DNA from: Berberis thunbergii
Lineage: Eukaryota > Streptophyta > Magnoliopsida > Ranunculales > Berberidaceae
Reading direction: 5' to 3'
DNA length: 64,000 bases
Assembly: GCA_003290165.1 (NCBI GenBank)
Contig: QNQO01001832.1
Span: 62,001-126,000, forward strand
In this document: positions 33,438 to 43,080 of the stretch, one piece after another
How positions within the stretch are numbered: the first letter of the stretch is position 1
Layout: every line of letters starts with the position of its first letter
Made by a program: the position numbers and the translations under genes
Notes under the pieces: generated by a model
Database searches by the model: none
What the model saw: the letters and a program-made list of their open reading frames with translations, nothing else
What the model was told of the DNA's origin: nothing

Positions 33438-33734
33438 GGGGCATGGCTCTTAAGAAAGACTCCGATATGAATGATATGCAATTCCATGCAAGCCTGATAA
33501 TGTATGTTTCAAATAATCTTCTCACATATTCAAGAAAGAAATAGGTCATTCCAATCACTAACCATGTTATCGGTTTTGTTCTTGACATTATGTTTCGTGT
33601 AACTTTCATTGTTCCAAAACATTCTCCCTATGTTGTTAAATATACTACAGAAAGGTACTTCATAATATATGGCTAAGTACACGCTTTACAATCATATTTT
33701 TCCAGAGTGGAAACTAACATGCACACAAAGGCTT

Positions 33735-34033
33735 TACTTTTTCCCACATTTGAAGCCCTTGGGTCTTTGTTGCACTTCCAACTTTTCATTGAAAATGCAT
33801 GGAAGAACTTCCTCCAATAGAAAAAAATCAGCTGCTTTAATAATGTCCTGTACAAGGAGAACACGCACCCTCCATCCCTTTTCGGAAAGAATAAACTAGA
33901 AAAGATCTTCAGTCGCACTCACAACTGAATGCATATCAAAGTACTTCCATCCCATGACATTTGAAGCATTTGCTGCAGAATCATCGGGAGGTTTTGCAGC
34001 AGAATCATTGGCTGGATCAGATATAGCTGCTAT
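33735..34033 (-). pseudogene. captured ABC1-type kinase, C-terminal exon
   Basis: Minus strand. After an acceptor 'tctccag' the exon reads NVMGWKYFDMHSVVSATEDL, F, a TAG stop in place of a probable CAG, then FILSEKGWRVRVLLVQDIIK and EEVLPCIFNEKLEVQ. It continues the two exons at 34876-35136 and 35293-35442 in the same order as the plastid ABC1K3-type (AarF/UbiB) kinases. It lacks the kinase catalytic motifs, which lie upstream in the family and were not captured. The stop makes the fragment non-functional as a kinase tail. Confidence 0.8.
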
Positions 34034-34875
34034 CTGGAGAGTATAGTGATTAGAATTATGGATCTTGGTCTGAAGTACATGAACAACAAAATTTGATATT
34101 GGAATTTGCAATTAATGAACTATGTATACAAGCAATGGATGTTCTTACTTCTCAATTATAACTGTCCTTTAAATAAATGCTCACAGGACGCCTATAATTG
34201 TGACTTTTTGCAGAATATAATAATCTTATTGTATAAAACATCAAAAAAGCCTACACGTCAAGGCAATACGCACCAAGTAATTGTATGTTCAAGTTCAGAA
34301 ATAACACTAACAAACAAAATTGACAATTCTTTGCCCCAATTTTTATGTCTCAATGCAGCATAATTAGATTAAAGTTTAAATAGACAAAAGATGTGTATGT
34401 AACAAAGGTGGTAGCTCTGTCAATATGAAAACTACTCTGGTTGTGGGAATACTGGGGTGCCAACCTAGAATACAATGTGATTTTTTCTTTCATTGTTCCC
34501 CCCTAGGATGCATTTCCAGTTAAGGCAAGGCTTGATCCATATATGTGTGTATAAGCAAAAACAAAAGAAGCAGATCGAGATAATCAAAATGAAACATATA
34601 AATAAGCAACTCATGAAACAAAACTGTTGGTAGGTTAGAAAATGCTGGGGAAGTGTGCTACTAGAAAATCGATTGGGGGCAAATGCTACTAGAAAATATG
34701 CTGTAATAGAAAATGTTGGCATAGCTGTAATGGAAAATGTCTGCATTCACATTTGATCTTACAAAAATAAAACTGAGAAAGGTGAGCATATAATGACGGA
34801 CTTTTCATAATATAATGCTTGCAGAAAATGATTACTCGATATGATTTAGAAGAAAAACGTGAAAATATTCCTTAC
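34034..34875. other. intron-like sequence between captured ABC1-kinase exons
   Basis: Bounded on the minus strand by a GTAAGG donor at 34875 and a CAG acceptor at 34034. AT-rich, no domain seen. It contains the duplicated word 'ctactagaaaat' near 34660-34700. Confidence 0.6.
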
Positions 34876-35136
34876 CAGGCGTTCTAGGCGGTTCCACCGT
34901 ATGGAGCCATTGTTGCGGATAAGAAGCTCCATTAGTATTTTCCTCATATCAGGATTTGGATCTGCAAGAAGTCTTGCAACAACAAATGGATAGGCACTCT
35001 CTATAACTTTAAGGTCGGGATCCAATGCTTTGGCAGTCCCTTCCAGTGATCCCAAAGACATGATTACCAGTGCATAATCTGGAGGCAGAGAGAAATTGAA
35101 CTCGTACATAACATCATACAGATGATTCATTACACC
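34876..35136 (-). pseudogene. captured ABC1-type kinase, exon with FSLPPDYAL block
   Basis: Minus strand, 261 bp, open throughout, with an acceptor 'ttttcag' and a donor 'GTAAGG' exactly at its edges. Reads MNHLYDVMYEFNFSLPPDY, then GSLEGTAKALDPDLKVIE, YPFVVARLLADPNPDMRK and NNGSIRWNRLERLV. These are characteristic of the C-terminal part of plant ABC1K3-like atypical kinases, which act in plastid plastoglobules on prenylquinone metabolism (known for the family). The exon itself shows no damage, so capture is fairly recent or the sequence is tolerant. Confidence 0.88.
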
Positions 35137-35292
35137 CTGAAAACAAGTAGAAAGAGTTCAAGAACTACTTAATACTTTGGCCACCAAATTCAATAGAAAC
35201 TAGTAGAAATGTCGAGAAACAAGGTGTGCTTCTATATAAGCTTCTTTTGGAAGGAAAAAAAAAAGTAAAAAAAATAGATAAATAACACTGAC

Positions 35293-35442
35293 CTGGAAAT
35301 CTTGGGATGGCCGAGTCTCATCACCAAAGGATGCTCGTAAAGCATCTGAAACGGACTGTATATCAACTCCATCAGGAATAAATCCAAGGGAAAGGAAGTC
35401 ATTTGCTAAGCCCAGAGAATCGCGGTTAACATAATGCACGAG
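35293..35442 (-). pseudogene. captured ABC1-type kinase, upstream exon
   Basis: Minus strand, 150 bp, open, with acceptor 'tctttcag' at 35443-35450 and donor 'GTCAGT' from 35292. Reads LVHYVNRDSLGLANDFLSLG, then FIPDGVDIQSVSDALRASFG and DETRPSQDFQ. It is directly upstream of the next exon in plant ABC1K3-like proteins, so the three exons form one captured genomic piece with its introns. No further upstream exon (kinase core) was found in 35450-36500. Confidence 0.85.
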
Positions 35443-35449
35443 CTGAAAG

Positions 35450-36490
35450 ACAAAGTTATAACACAATTACAAGTAGGTCGACATCAAATGCACATACTGA
35501 ATTTCCCATACATGCACACATATACCATGAAGTATGAACAAAGGGAAAGATTCTACAAACCACAGAAATGACTAGTCTTCCCTTTTTACAAATAATATAC
35601 TAAGCAAAGAGGAAAATTTTAGAAACGACACGAATAAGCAGTCTTCACTTCTTACCATGCTTAGGATTTGAAGCCCAACACAAGAATAAGTGAAAAATTC
35701 AAATGACTTTGGGACAGTATATTATCAAGGGTGTGTTTGAAAGTTTTGAATTACAAGGAAAGCAAGAATACAAGACTGCTTCAAACACCAGAAACAGCAT
35801 TGTCTAGGACTGATTTTAAGACTAGATACTTTTTGAAACAGAAGAGAAGAGAAAAGCCCCTGCAAAATCAAATTAAAAATTATTGAACTTGCAGCATTCT
35901 ACAAGCTTTTGCAAGAAAATTTAATTTATTTTCTTCGCCCCTATAAAAATGATGCAAGCCAATGCAACCATAACAGTAGAGAAAATAAAACATTCGGCCT
36001 TTTTAATCTGAATTTGTTACTTTTTCCCGCAAACAACTGCTTAGCGCAAATGATGTAGCACCCCTTCTCATTGTAGGAGGTTGCAAGTTAGCGAGACTCA
36101 TGCCTAGGACACTACCCACGTGACTACATGCTTTGCCATCTCAGCTTTAAGGAAAAATAAAACAGAATTGGTTTAACCTACTTGGATACATGAAATCTCG
36201 AAAGGCAATCCACTATATCACGTCATATTTTCTACTAATGATTGTCTCTCAATTTTTTTAACACCTCATCCACATCATTTTCAACCTTCATTTCTTTTTT
36301 AATAACCTTCAAACTATAGCTCTATTGCACAAAAGCAATTTCTGGTGACATTCTGCAGTTCAAAAACTGAAAACAAACTCTTTTTCCAATCCAAAAGATG
36401 GCGAAATAAAGGCAACAAATGTGATTACTATGCAATGCGGAGAATTTACTATGCTCTTCAACAAAAGGAAAGAAAAAGTGAAATGGTAGC
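35450..36490. other. unassigned sequence between captured ABC1-kinase and Rubisco pieces
   Basis: No domain recognised. AT-rich, partly intron-like. Open stretches at 36345-36563 on both strands are probably chance, apart from the short RKDLLVAFTEM block on the minus strand next to a GTGAGC donor (36490s). Confidence 0.4.
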
Positions 36491-36539
36491 TCACCATTTC
36501 AGTGAATGCCACCAAAAGATCCTTCCGAGCCTTAGCTAA

Positions 36540-36707
36540 AGGCCAAGCATCGGATATAAGCATTTGGGAAAGTGTTTTTCATTCTTGAATCTCAATTAGG
36601 AGTTGAGAAGCGTCGGTGCAACCGAACATGGGCAGCTTCCACATGGTCCAGTATCTCCCATCGTAGTACCCGGGAATATTGTTATTGGTCTTGTGCACGT
36701 AACCCAC
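36540..36707 (-). pseudogene. rbcS: captured Rubisco small subunit, second exon fragment
   Basis: Minus strand. After an acceptor '..tttgaag' it reads [20 protein letters not shown], then [20 protein letters not shown] and QE. A one-base deletion shifts the frame, and NTFPNAYIRCLAF follows. [20 protein letters not shown] is the most conserved stretch of the Rubisco small subunit, which in the family packs against the large subunits in the chloroplast. The fragment ends at a TAA right after LAFS; the true C-terminal end is missing. The identity is very secure; function is excluded by the frameshift and truncation. Confidence 0.93.
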
Positions 36708-36865
36708 CTTCAAACCGAAAAAGCACAATAACTATATTACTAATGACGAACAATGAATCAAATAAAATACAAACTGTAGATTAAAACCACATCAGTACTG
36801 CACTCACTCAGCAAAGATGAAAGAAATAATATCCCACAATATGCACATAAAAATCATGTTGTTAC

Positions 36866-36960
36866 CTGATCAAACTCAAGGCAAGGGACCCATCCCTTGG
36901 CTAGCATGTAATCGATCTCCTTAGCAATGGATTCATCAGTGAGAGGTGGCAAGCAATGAT
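36866..36960 (-). pseudogene. rbcS: captured Rubisco small subunit, first exon fragment
   Basis: Minus strand. Reads [20 protein letters not shown], then WVPCLEFDQ, ending at a GTAACA donor. This is the classical N-terminal part of the mature small subunit (after the transit peptide) and joins by a short intron (about 36708-36865) to the exon at 36707. The upstream transit peptide and first residues are not present; instead a CAG/CTG repeat (36966-37025) precedes it. Confidence 0.92.
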
Positions 36961-36965
36961 AGCAA

Positions 36966-37025
36966 CGACAGCAGCAGCAGCAGCAAGAAGCAGCAGTAGC
37001 AGCAAGCAGCAGCAGCAGCAGCAAG
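36966..37025. repeat. CAG/CTG trinucleotide repeat fused to rbcS fragment
   Basis: Runs such as 'gcagcagcagcagcaagaag' and 'agcagcagcagcagcagcaa'. On the minus strand it encodes Leu, Ala or Cys runs directly before LPPLTDE. It is absent from normal rbcS genes. Confidence 0.85.
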
Positions 37026-37584
37026 CAACCTCTCTTCTTGACAGCTCCTCCAACATCTCTGCAAATGATCAAAATTTGAAATTTTTTTATGTTCTGGCCT
37101 AAAACTAACACATACTTTCAGTACCACGATTATATCGGCTCTCTGCTGTTTTTAAGCTATTAAAAATTCATAAACTTGACTTGTTAAGAAAACACAACAC
37201 CACCACTACCAAACTACAATATCCAACATTAAAATTCCTGGGAGCTCAGAGTTTATGGGAGACTAAAACCAAGCTCTGCCAAATAGATATCATACAACAA
37301 CAATGCATTTGATAATAATTGACAGTGCAAGATTGAAACTTGAAATGATAGTTATGAGAATGGATAGTAAAGCAAACTGTGGTTAGGACAAATGACAATA
37401 AAGAATGGATAAATCCACAGCATGTTCTCATCCACACTCAATGGCAATGCCAAGTTCATGCTTGTATGACTTTTGAATAAAGAGATCGTCTACTCCAAAC
37501 AGAATTGTAACAGTCTAAAAGTTGAGAGTTGGTTGTCACCGAAAATGAGCTATTTACTGAAAAGTAATCATGTTTTTTTCAAAC

Positions 37585-37704
37585 CTTTATGTTCCTGGTG
37601 CAGATTACGTGCCCTTTCTAATTCATACTTCCGCTTCCAATCAGCTGCCTCAGCTTGAGCAGAAGCCTTCCCTTCAGCTACCCGTCTTAACGCCTTTGCA
37701 ACAG
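37585..37704 (-). pseudogene. captured exon resembling plant NAD(H) kinase N-terminal region
   Basis: Minus strand, 120 bp, open, acceptor 'tttgtag' and donor 'GTTTGA' at the edges. Reads [20 protein letters not shown], then [20 protein letters not shown]. The pattern '[24 protein letters not shown]' is one I associate with the N-terminal, pre-catalytic part of plant cytosolic NAD kinases. That identification is from memory of the family and less secure than the others. It could be another coiled-coil protein. Both exon edges look like preserved splice sites. Confidence 0.5.
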
Positions 37705-38249
37705 CTACAAATTAATTTTAAAAAAAAATGTAAGAAGCAAGCTACAAAATGAGCTCATGACTAAGAAAACATAATATAGAAAAAATGGTGCCAATACAAG
37801 GGACTATATACAGATGCATAATGGCCAGGACAGATACATATAATGGCAGCACAGGAGATACCGGATGCAAGATCATTGTTACAATTTTCACACGAGGTTC
37901 AATCACATGGAGATTAATCAATAGCCAATTTCATCATGGAGACCATGGAAAGTCAGTCTATCCAATATTCCTAGTTAATTGAAATATGTTCAGACGCCTA
38001 ACATTTAGTAAGTATCCTTTTCAACCCTTCAAGGCAATAATAGCATTAAGATTCTTTATAATACGATATTTTGTTATCAAACAAAACTTAGCACCTTTTA
38101 GAATGGTATTTATAAAACCTAACCATAAGATTGCAAATACTCCACACTGAAAACATCTGAATGATGCAGGCCATTTCTTACAGCCATGGAGATCCAAGTA
38201 TAATACATACAAAATAGAAACTATTAATTCAGTATTATGTTGCGTGTAT
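37705..38249. other. unassigned sequence inside the CACTA element
   Basis: A minus-strand open stretch at 38021-38212 (LDLHGCKKWPASFRCFQCGV) is not recognised. No splice frame could be assigned. Confidence 0.4.
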
Positions 38250-41200
38250 CTAGGCTTCGATCAGATGTTTCCAGGCACATTACCATATAATTTTTCATCC
38301 TCTGAAAGATGGCTCGACTGGTCAATACAGCACTTATGATGACACTAAGACCAGGTTCGGTCAAAACAATGTCAGAAGCACCGTGAGATGCGTCCGTTGC
38401 ATCAGCAACAGTTAAAAGAAGCAAGGAAAGATGAAAAGCATATTCTAAGTAAAAGCACCTAGCAGCAACTACCAACCTCCTCTCATGGACACTAGAACCT
38501 AGCTATAACTTGATATCAGAACCATACTAGGGAAAACGCCAACAAAACCATCAGCTTTCTCTGTAAGATCATCAACTGGCAGGGCTGCAATTGACACATC
38601 CTTGGTCTGGCCTAATAAAGCAGATGAGGGATACATGTTGATTCCCATCCCAAGACGACGTCCAGTTTCCTTTCCTATTGCCAATTGATCACCTGATTGA
38701 AGTTGAAAGTGTTAATTGGCACATGAATAAAACACTTAAGACTGAATTACCCATTAAGGAAAAAAAAAAAGAACTGAACGATTCTTTCTTATTGAAGGAA
38801 CATTTCCTTATTGAAACTTCTGACATTTTTTAATCAACTGTTGCAGAGACCACTGGATGCAAAGGTCAGTCTTGTTTAATATTTGAAATGAATCAAAACC
38901 CATTTGGACATGAAACATTTATGGTAGAAAAGACTCTTATTTTGGATGTTTTGGAAATCTTGGTGTTCAAACATTGAAGGCTTAGTTCAAAACAGAGAAG
39001 CAGCAAAGAAGAGAAGACAGAGAAAAAAATATTGGATTAGAATTATAACCGTTTTTTCTTCCATAAACATCAGATCATCCCATTAATTACTTCTTTCTTT
39101 GAAGCTTATGTGCATCAGTTTCTGGACCATATCAATCACAAAGTTTAAGAGTCTCTGAATGAGTTCCATTCTTTGATTTGAACCTCTATTGTAGTACTCT
39201 TTCTTCAATTTGCTAGACAAGCATAGAAAATCCAATAATTTTTCTCTGTCTCTCTGTCCATTTTTGTGGTGGCTAGTGCACACAACAAACCCCAAAAACA
39301 TGAGATCCAAATGGTGAAGTTTTTTGCCCTGTCTCTTTATGTAATGAGGAGACCCTCTATTCATAGATCCAAACAGTGTTTGACATGATAGCATATCCAA
39401 ATCCTAAATCAAAAGCATGAAAATGAAATAAAAAAATTATATAATCAGAAATCAATCATACACCCGACCCAAAAAAAATGCAGTCTATAATGGTTTGATT
39501 GTTATGATTGGATTTAAAGATGAGGTCTACTTCACAAAAACCAACGAAAAAATAGCCTTAATAGATCAGTTTTGGTTGCTCTAGTTGTGCTTCAATTTAA
39601 CTTCCATAAAGAACTTACATGTACCTCTTTGTAAGGCTTCTTATCATGAAATTTCTTCAAGGAATACCTTACATAGCACCCAGTATGTAGTGCTCTCCCC
39701 TCTTGTAATGGCATATAGCTTCTCAGACGATGTGAAGAATTGCAGCTTTCTGCAATACAATGTCTTCAATGAAAAAAGCTAGTGTTGACTTCCAAAATCT
39801 TTCACAATAGCGACCTCTTTAAAATTCAGTCCAAAAGATCCATTGGTACTATGATTTTCTGCAAGAATGATGACAATAATGTAAAACCACTTATGATATA
39901 AACTCTGAAATCACATATTTTGCTTAGTCTAAAATGAATGAGCTATAATACAAATACTTTACTTCGTAATGGACAGTGTAGAGTATGAAATGCATGTGTG
40001 GTTCTTCCAAAATAATTTACTATTTACATGGATAAAAGCAATGACTACTAACCTGTTAGCAAACACAAAATGAGGAAGCTAACAACCATTTTACTTGATG
40101 ACAACTATGCAACCTGAAAATGTAGAAGAAGCAACAATCAACAGAACAAACATTGAAGAGACTAAACTTATTTTAACCAAACCCATTTACGCTAATCTAC
40201 AATTGAATTAAAACCCCCTAAATCAATCACTCAATCCAAATTAGAGAGGCAGAACAATCAATCATTCAAACCATAAGAACCTCATTTTAGGGCATTAAGG
40301 CTTCATTACCCAATCTACAATTCAAACCTCAAAATCAACCTTGATTCACTTCATTTTGGAAGAAAAAAACCCAACTTTTTTTTTATACTAAAACCATCCT
40401 TACTCCATGCACGAAGCATAATGTGATCCACTATGTAATTGAGGGTTTCTAGGAGATTTCGACACTTGTGACTTCAGAAACCCTCTTAATATATCAATAT
40501 GTAATTGAGGCTCATATCTCATTAATTTACAACCCCATTTAAAATACAGAATGTCACTTATGTAAACTGAGATGCTATATCACAAGACACACACCTGTGA
40601 TCATTTTAACATTTACCCCAAGGTTCAGGGCCCTCTTTATAGTTTCAGCACTGTCATGGCGAGGTGGATCAAAAAGAGGCATAAGACCAATGAACTGCCA
40701 TGGACCTTCGAGACTCTTTTTCCTTCCAACTGGAACTTCCCGTTTCATACCAAGACAAAACACCCTGAGGATTAGTATTCAGTAAACAATGGAAGTTATT
40801 GAAGGATAAAACTTATTTACCTGGTAAGCTACTGCAAGTGACCGTAGGCATCGATCAGCAAACTTATCAATCACAGCATGAACTATTCGCTCTATATCTG
40901 ACTTGTTGTGAGAAAGATTCAGAATCTGCAAGACATAATAGTCAGAACAAAGCATGCATAGACCATACAAAATACTTAAATATATAAATGTTTATGAAAA
41001 ATACCTGCTCAGGAGCACCTTTCTTGACTCGATGCATTTTGCCTTCACTATCTATATAAGTCAAAGCTGTACGCTTGTTGGTAGGATTAAATGGGAGGAA
41101 ATGGACCTCTTGAATGCCAGCCCATGCCTGTTGGTAGTGTTAATACAGGGAAAAAAGGTTACGCAGATAGGATTGACAGACTCCATTATCAATCAATCTG

Positions 41201-41280
41201 CAAAGGAAAACTCTTATGCTTCATTATCATCACCATTACTTGCCTCCTTTGGATCTGCTAGCATCCCGACTATAGCTCCC
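38250..41280 (-). pseudogene. captured plasma-membrane H+-ATPase fragment (nucleotide-binding and P domains)
   Basis: Minus strand, N to C order across six exon pieces. 41280-41214: AIVGMLADPKEA. 41127-41005: [20 protein letters not shown] and KKGAPEQ. 40925-40821: ILNLSHNKSDIERIVHAVID, KFADRCLRSLAVAYQ. About 40743-40595: [38 protein letters not shown]. 38692 to about 38527: [38 protein letters not shown]. 38424 to about 38270: [40 protein letters not shown]. This is the P3A-type proton pump of plant plasma membranes. The phosphorylated DKTGT segment, the GDGVND exon and most membrane helices are missing, so no pump can be made. Four internal edges keep GT/AG sites. Confidence 0.93.
38693..40594. 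other. enlarged intron-like gap inside the captured H+-ATPase
   Basis: 1.9 kb between the VKMITG and DQLAIGKE exons, which are neighbouring in the family. The open stretch 39083-39400 on the minus strand (basic, 105 residues) has no recognised domain. Its size suggests a further unrecognised insertion or captured piece. Confidence 0.5.
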
Positions 41281-41378
41281 TGCATCAATGAATTACCCAT
41301 TGCGTCATAGGTATACCATCCTCCATTCAAAATCATTAAAGACATAGCATCCTTGAAAAAAAAATATTTGAACAAACC

Positions 41379-41695
41379 TGCCGAGCCAAGCGATGAGAAA
41401 TCAACATAACCATGCAAGCATATTCAGCTGCTACATAGCTACAAAATCAAAATGTCCATCATAACTTTTTTGCTAAATGCAGAGTAGATATTAGATGAAG
41501 GACGGAGAACTTGTGTAAGAAAAATACTAACCCGTATGTTCCCATCACCCGAGTCGTCACGTAACTGTTTTATAAAACATAATAGCTTTGCAAGCCCAAA
41601 ATCAGACACCTTAGGATTCCATTGTCGATCTCATAAAATGTTGCTGGACTTTACATCTCGATGGACAACCTTTGGTTCCTTGACACTTTTTTTAG
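41379..41695 (-). pseudogene. captured receptor-like kinase catalytic fragment
   Basis: Minus strand. The first piece (about 41695-41532) reads EPKVVHRDVKSSNIL, a stop, DRQWNPKVSDFGLAKLL. After a small frame disturbance it continues SYVTTRVMGTYG up to a GTTAGT donor. The second piece (41438-41379) after a TAG acceptor reads YVAAEYACMVML. Together they hold the catalytic loop HRDVKSSN, the DFG magnesium loop and the activation-segment end normally GT(F)GYVAPEYA, here with P to A. The 'DRQWN.KVSDFGLAKLL' wording is that of plant RLCK/RLK Ser/Thr kinases. The N-lobe and the rest of the C-lobe are missing. Confidence 0.85.
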
Positions 41696-41699
41696 CTAT

Positions 41700-42545
41700 A
41701 ACAAGAATGGAATGAAACAGTGCATTATTCATATGTTATTAACATTTTAGATTGATACTAAACAGTAATGTAGATAAATAGAAAGTGGGTTTATTCAAGT
41801 TGGAACCATGGTCCAAAACTTCTCCAACTCAACCTGTGACCATTTTCGCCTCCTGTCCATCTCATTGACAAGTAGACCACATCTAAAATATTCCTAAAAC
41901 CAGCTAATCAATCAATTCTTACCAATGATAGACTAACAATGAAGATGCTTTGCGACCAAGTTTCTATACATAAAAAGTTGATGAAGAAGAAGAAGAACAA
42001 AAATCCAATCATAGAACAAGCAGCTTCAATCATGCATCCCCACTATTTTCTCTGTCAGAATCTCAATAACCCACTTCACATGTGCAACTCCTAAAGCCCA
42101 TTGAACATTTGTGTTAGTAGATCGATCACAGAAACAACACAAAAAAGAAGAAAGAAATCAGAGCAAAAGAGTTTTTGTTACCTCAATCAAAAGAAAGAGT
42201 TACTCTTGTCATTCCTGAACAAAGATGAAATTTCAGTAAGTCAAGTACAAAGCTAAACATCTTTAACAGTTAATTGTCATTCTTTCAATCAAAGCTTCGG
42301 TTATACTCCTCAATATACATTGGAACTTCAAATGACTATAAAAAAAACCCAGTAAAACACTAGGATTCGATCCACTTCATATCTTAAGAATAAACAAAGA
42401 AATTCAAGCTCCACTACAGTGAATGAAATCCATAAAAAAAAACCCTAGATCTTCAAACAGTGAATGAAATCCATAAAAAAAAACATAATTTTTTTCTTAA
42501 TCCATCAAAAAGAACCCAAAAAGAAGAAGAAGTAAACCCCATCTA
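41700..42545. other. unassigned sequence inside the CACTA element
   Basis: No domain recognised. 27 bp ('gtgaatgaaatccataaaaa' and following) is directly repeated near 42420 and 42461. Confidence 0.4.
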
Positions 42546-42941
42546 TCAAAAGAAGAAGCTAACCTTGTTGTTGCTAACTCTGCAAGAGCCACTAATTTCA
42601 AACCCCACAGAGAGGACAAAACTCAAACACCAAGCAATCATATCGACCTGAAAAGGAGAGCGAGAGCACGTACGGTGAGGAGTAGAACACGTTGGAGAGG
42701 GAGAAACAGAACGGAGAGGGAGAGCGATCAGTGAGGGACAGCAGAACGGAGAGGGAGAGGGAGAGCGATCGGAGAGGGAGAGCAGATTGCAGAGGGAGAA
42801 TGAGATATAAATCGAGAAGGAGAGTGGGATTTGAGCGGGATTCTTCTTCCTTCCTTCCTTCTTCTTTGTTTTGCTTTTATTTATTTTTTTCGATTTGAGC
42901 GGGATAGTTGGCGCCCAGCGAATTGCAACTCCCGCGTTCAT
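42546..42941 (-). CDS. hypothetical ORF at the right end of the CACTA element, possible first exon
   Basis: Minus strand, 131 codons, starting 140 bp inside the right terminus. It begins MNAGVAIRWAPTIPLKSKK, then a lysine-rich stretch, a Ser/Pro/Cys-rich middle from a purine-rich (GAGAGGGAGA) tract, and near the end MIAWCLSFVLSVGFEISG, a hydrophobic segment. 'AGCAACAACAAGGTTAGC' near 42575-42560 would be a plausible splice donor. I do not recognise the protein; much of it may be untranslated leader. Its position upstream of all captured minus-strand pieces makes it a candidate transcription start region. Confidence 0.3.
   Translation of the reverse strand: MNAGVAIRWAPTIPLKSKKINKSKTKKKEGRKKNPAQIPLSFSIYISFSLCNLLSLSDRSPSPSPFCCPSLIALPLRSVSPSPTCSTPHRTCSRSPFQVDMIAWCLSFVLSVGFEISGSCRVSNNKVSFFF
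42660..42850. repeat. purine-rich (GAGAGGGAGA) tract
   Basis: Repeated 'ggagagggagagcgatc' words on the plus strand (CT-rich on the minus strand). Such CT-rich tracts are common in plant 5' leaders; the role here is inferred. Confidence 0.7.
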
Positions 42942-43062
42942 AGCATTTCACTTAGCGCACAAATGAAATTGGATTGATAGCTGTTTACAATTGTTTATAC
43001 ACTGTTTCAATAGCATTTTATAGCGGTTGTGTAAAAACCGCTATTCTCAAAAGCTATAAATG
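42937..43062. repeat. right subterminal repeats of the CACTA element
   Basis: Words 'catagcattt', 'aatagcattttatagcggtt' and 'aaaaaccgctattct' repeat the CCGCTAT motif of the left end in both orientations. Confidence 0.8.
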
Positions 43063-43080
43063 CTCATTTTTGTTGTAGTG
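43052..43080 (-). repeat. right terminal inverted repeat of the CACTA element
   Basis: Reverse complement CACTACAACAAAAATGAGC then ATTTATAGC, followed outside by the AAT duplication. Confidence 0.9.

Larger units (their letters stand above)
33072..43080. mobile_element. non-autonomous CACTA (En/Spm) transposon carrying several plant gene fragments (Pack-CACTA)
   Basis: Left end CACTACAAGAAAAATTGTG, right end (reverse complement) CACTACAACAAAAATGAGC. The first 15 bases match at 14 positions and similarity extends to about 28. An exact 3-bp duplication AAT flanks it (33069-33071 and 43081-43083), the hallmark of CACTA elements, and removing the insert makes the integrase frame of element C continuous. 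Subterminal CCGCTATGG-type repeats lie at both ends. No TnpA or TnpD-like protein was recognised. Inside lie minus-strand fragments resembling a receptor-like kinase, plasma-membrane H+-ATPase, an NAD-kinase-like exon, Rubisco small subunit and ABC1-type kinase. Confidence 0.93.

Noticed and set aside
34465..34746. 93-codon minus-strand ORF with repeated TFSITA words
   Set aside because: Lies in an intron of the captured ABC1-kinase piece and reflects a short local repeat.
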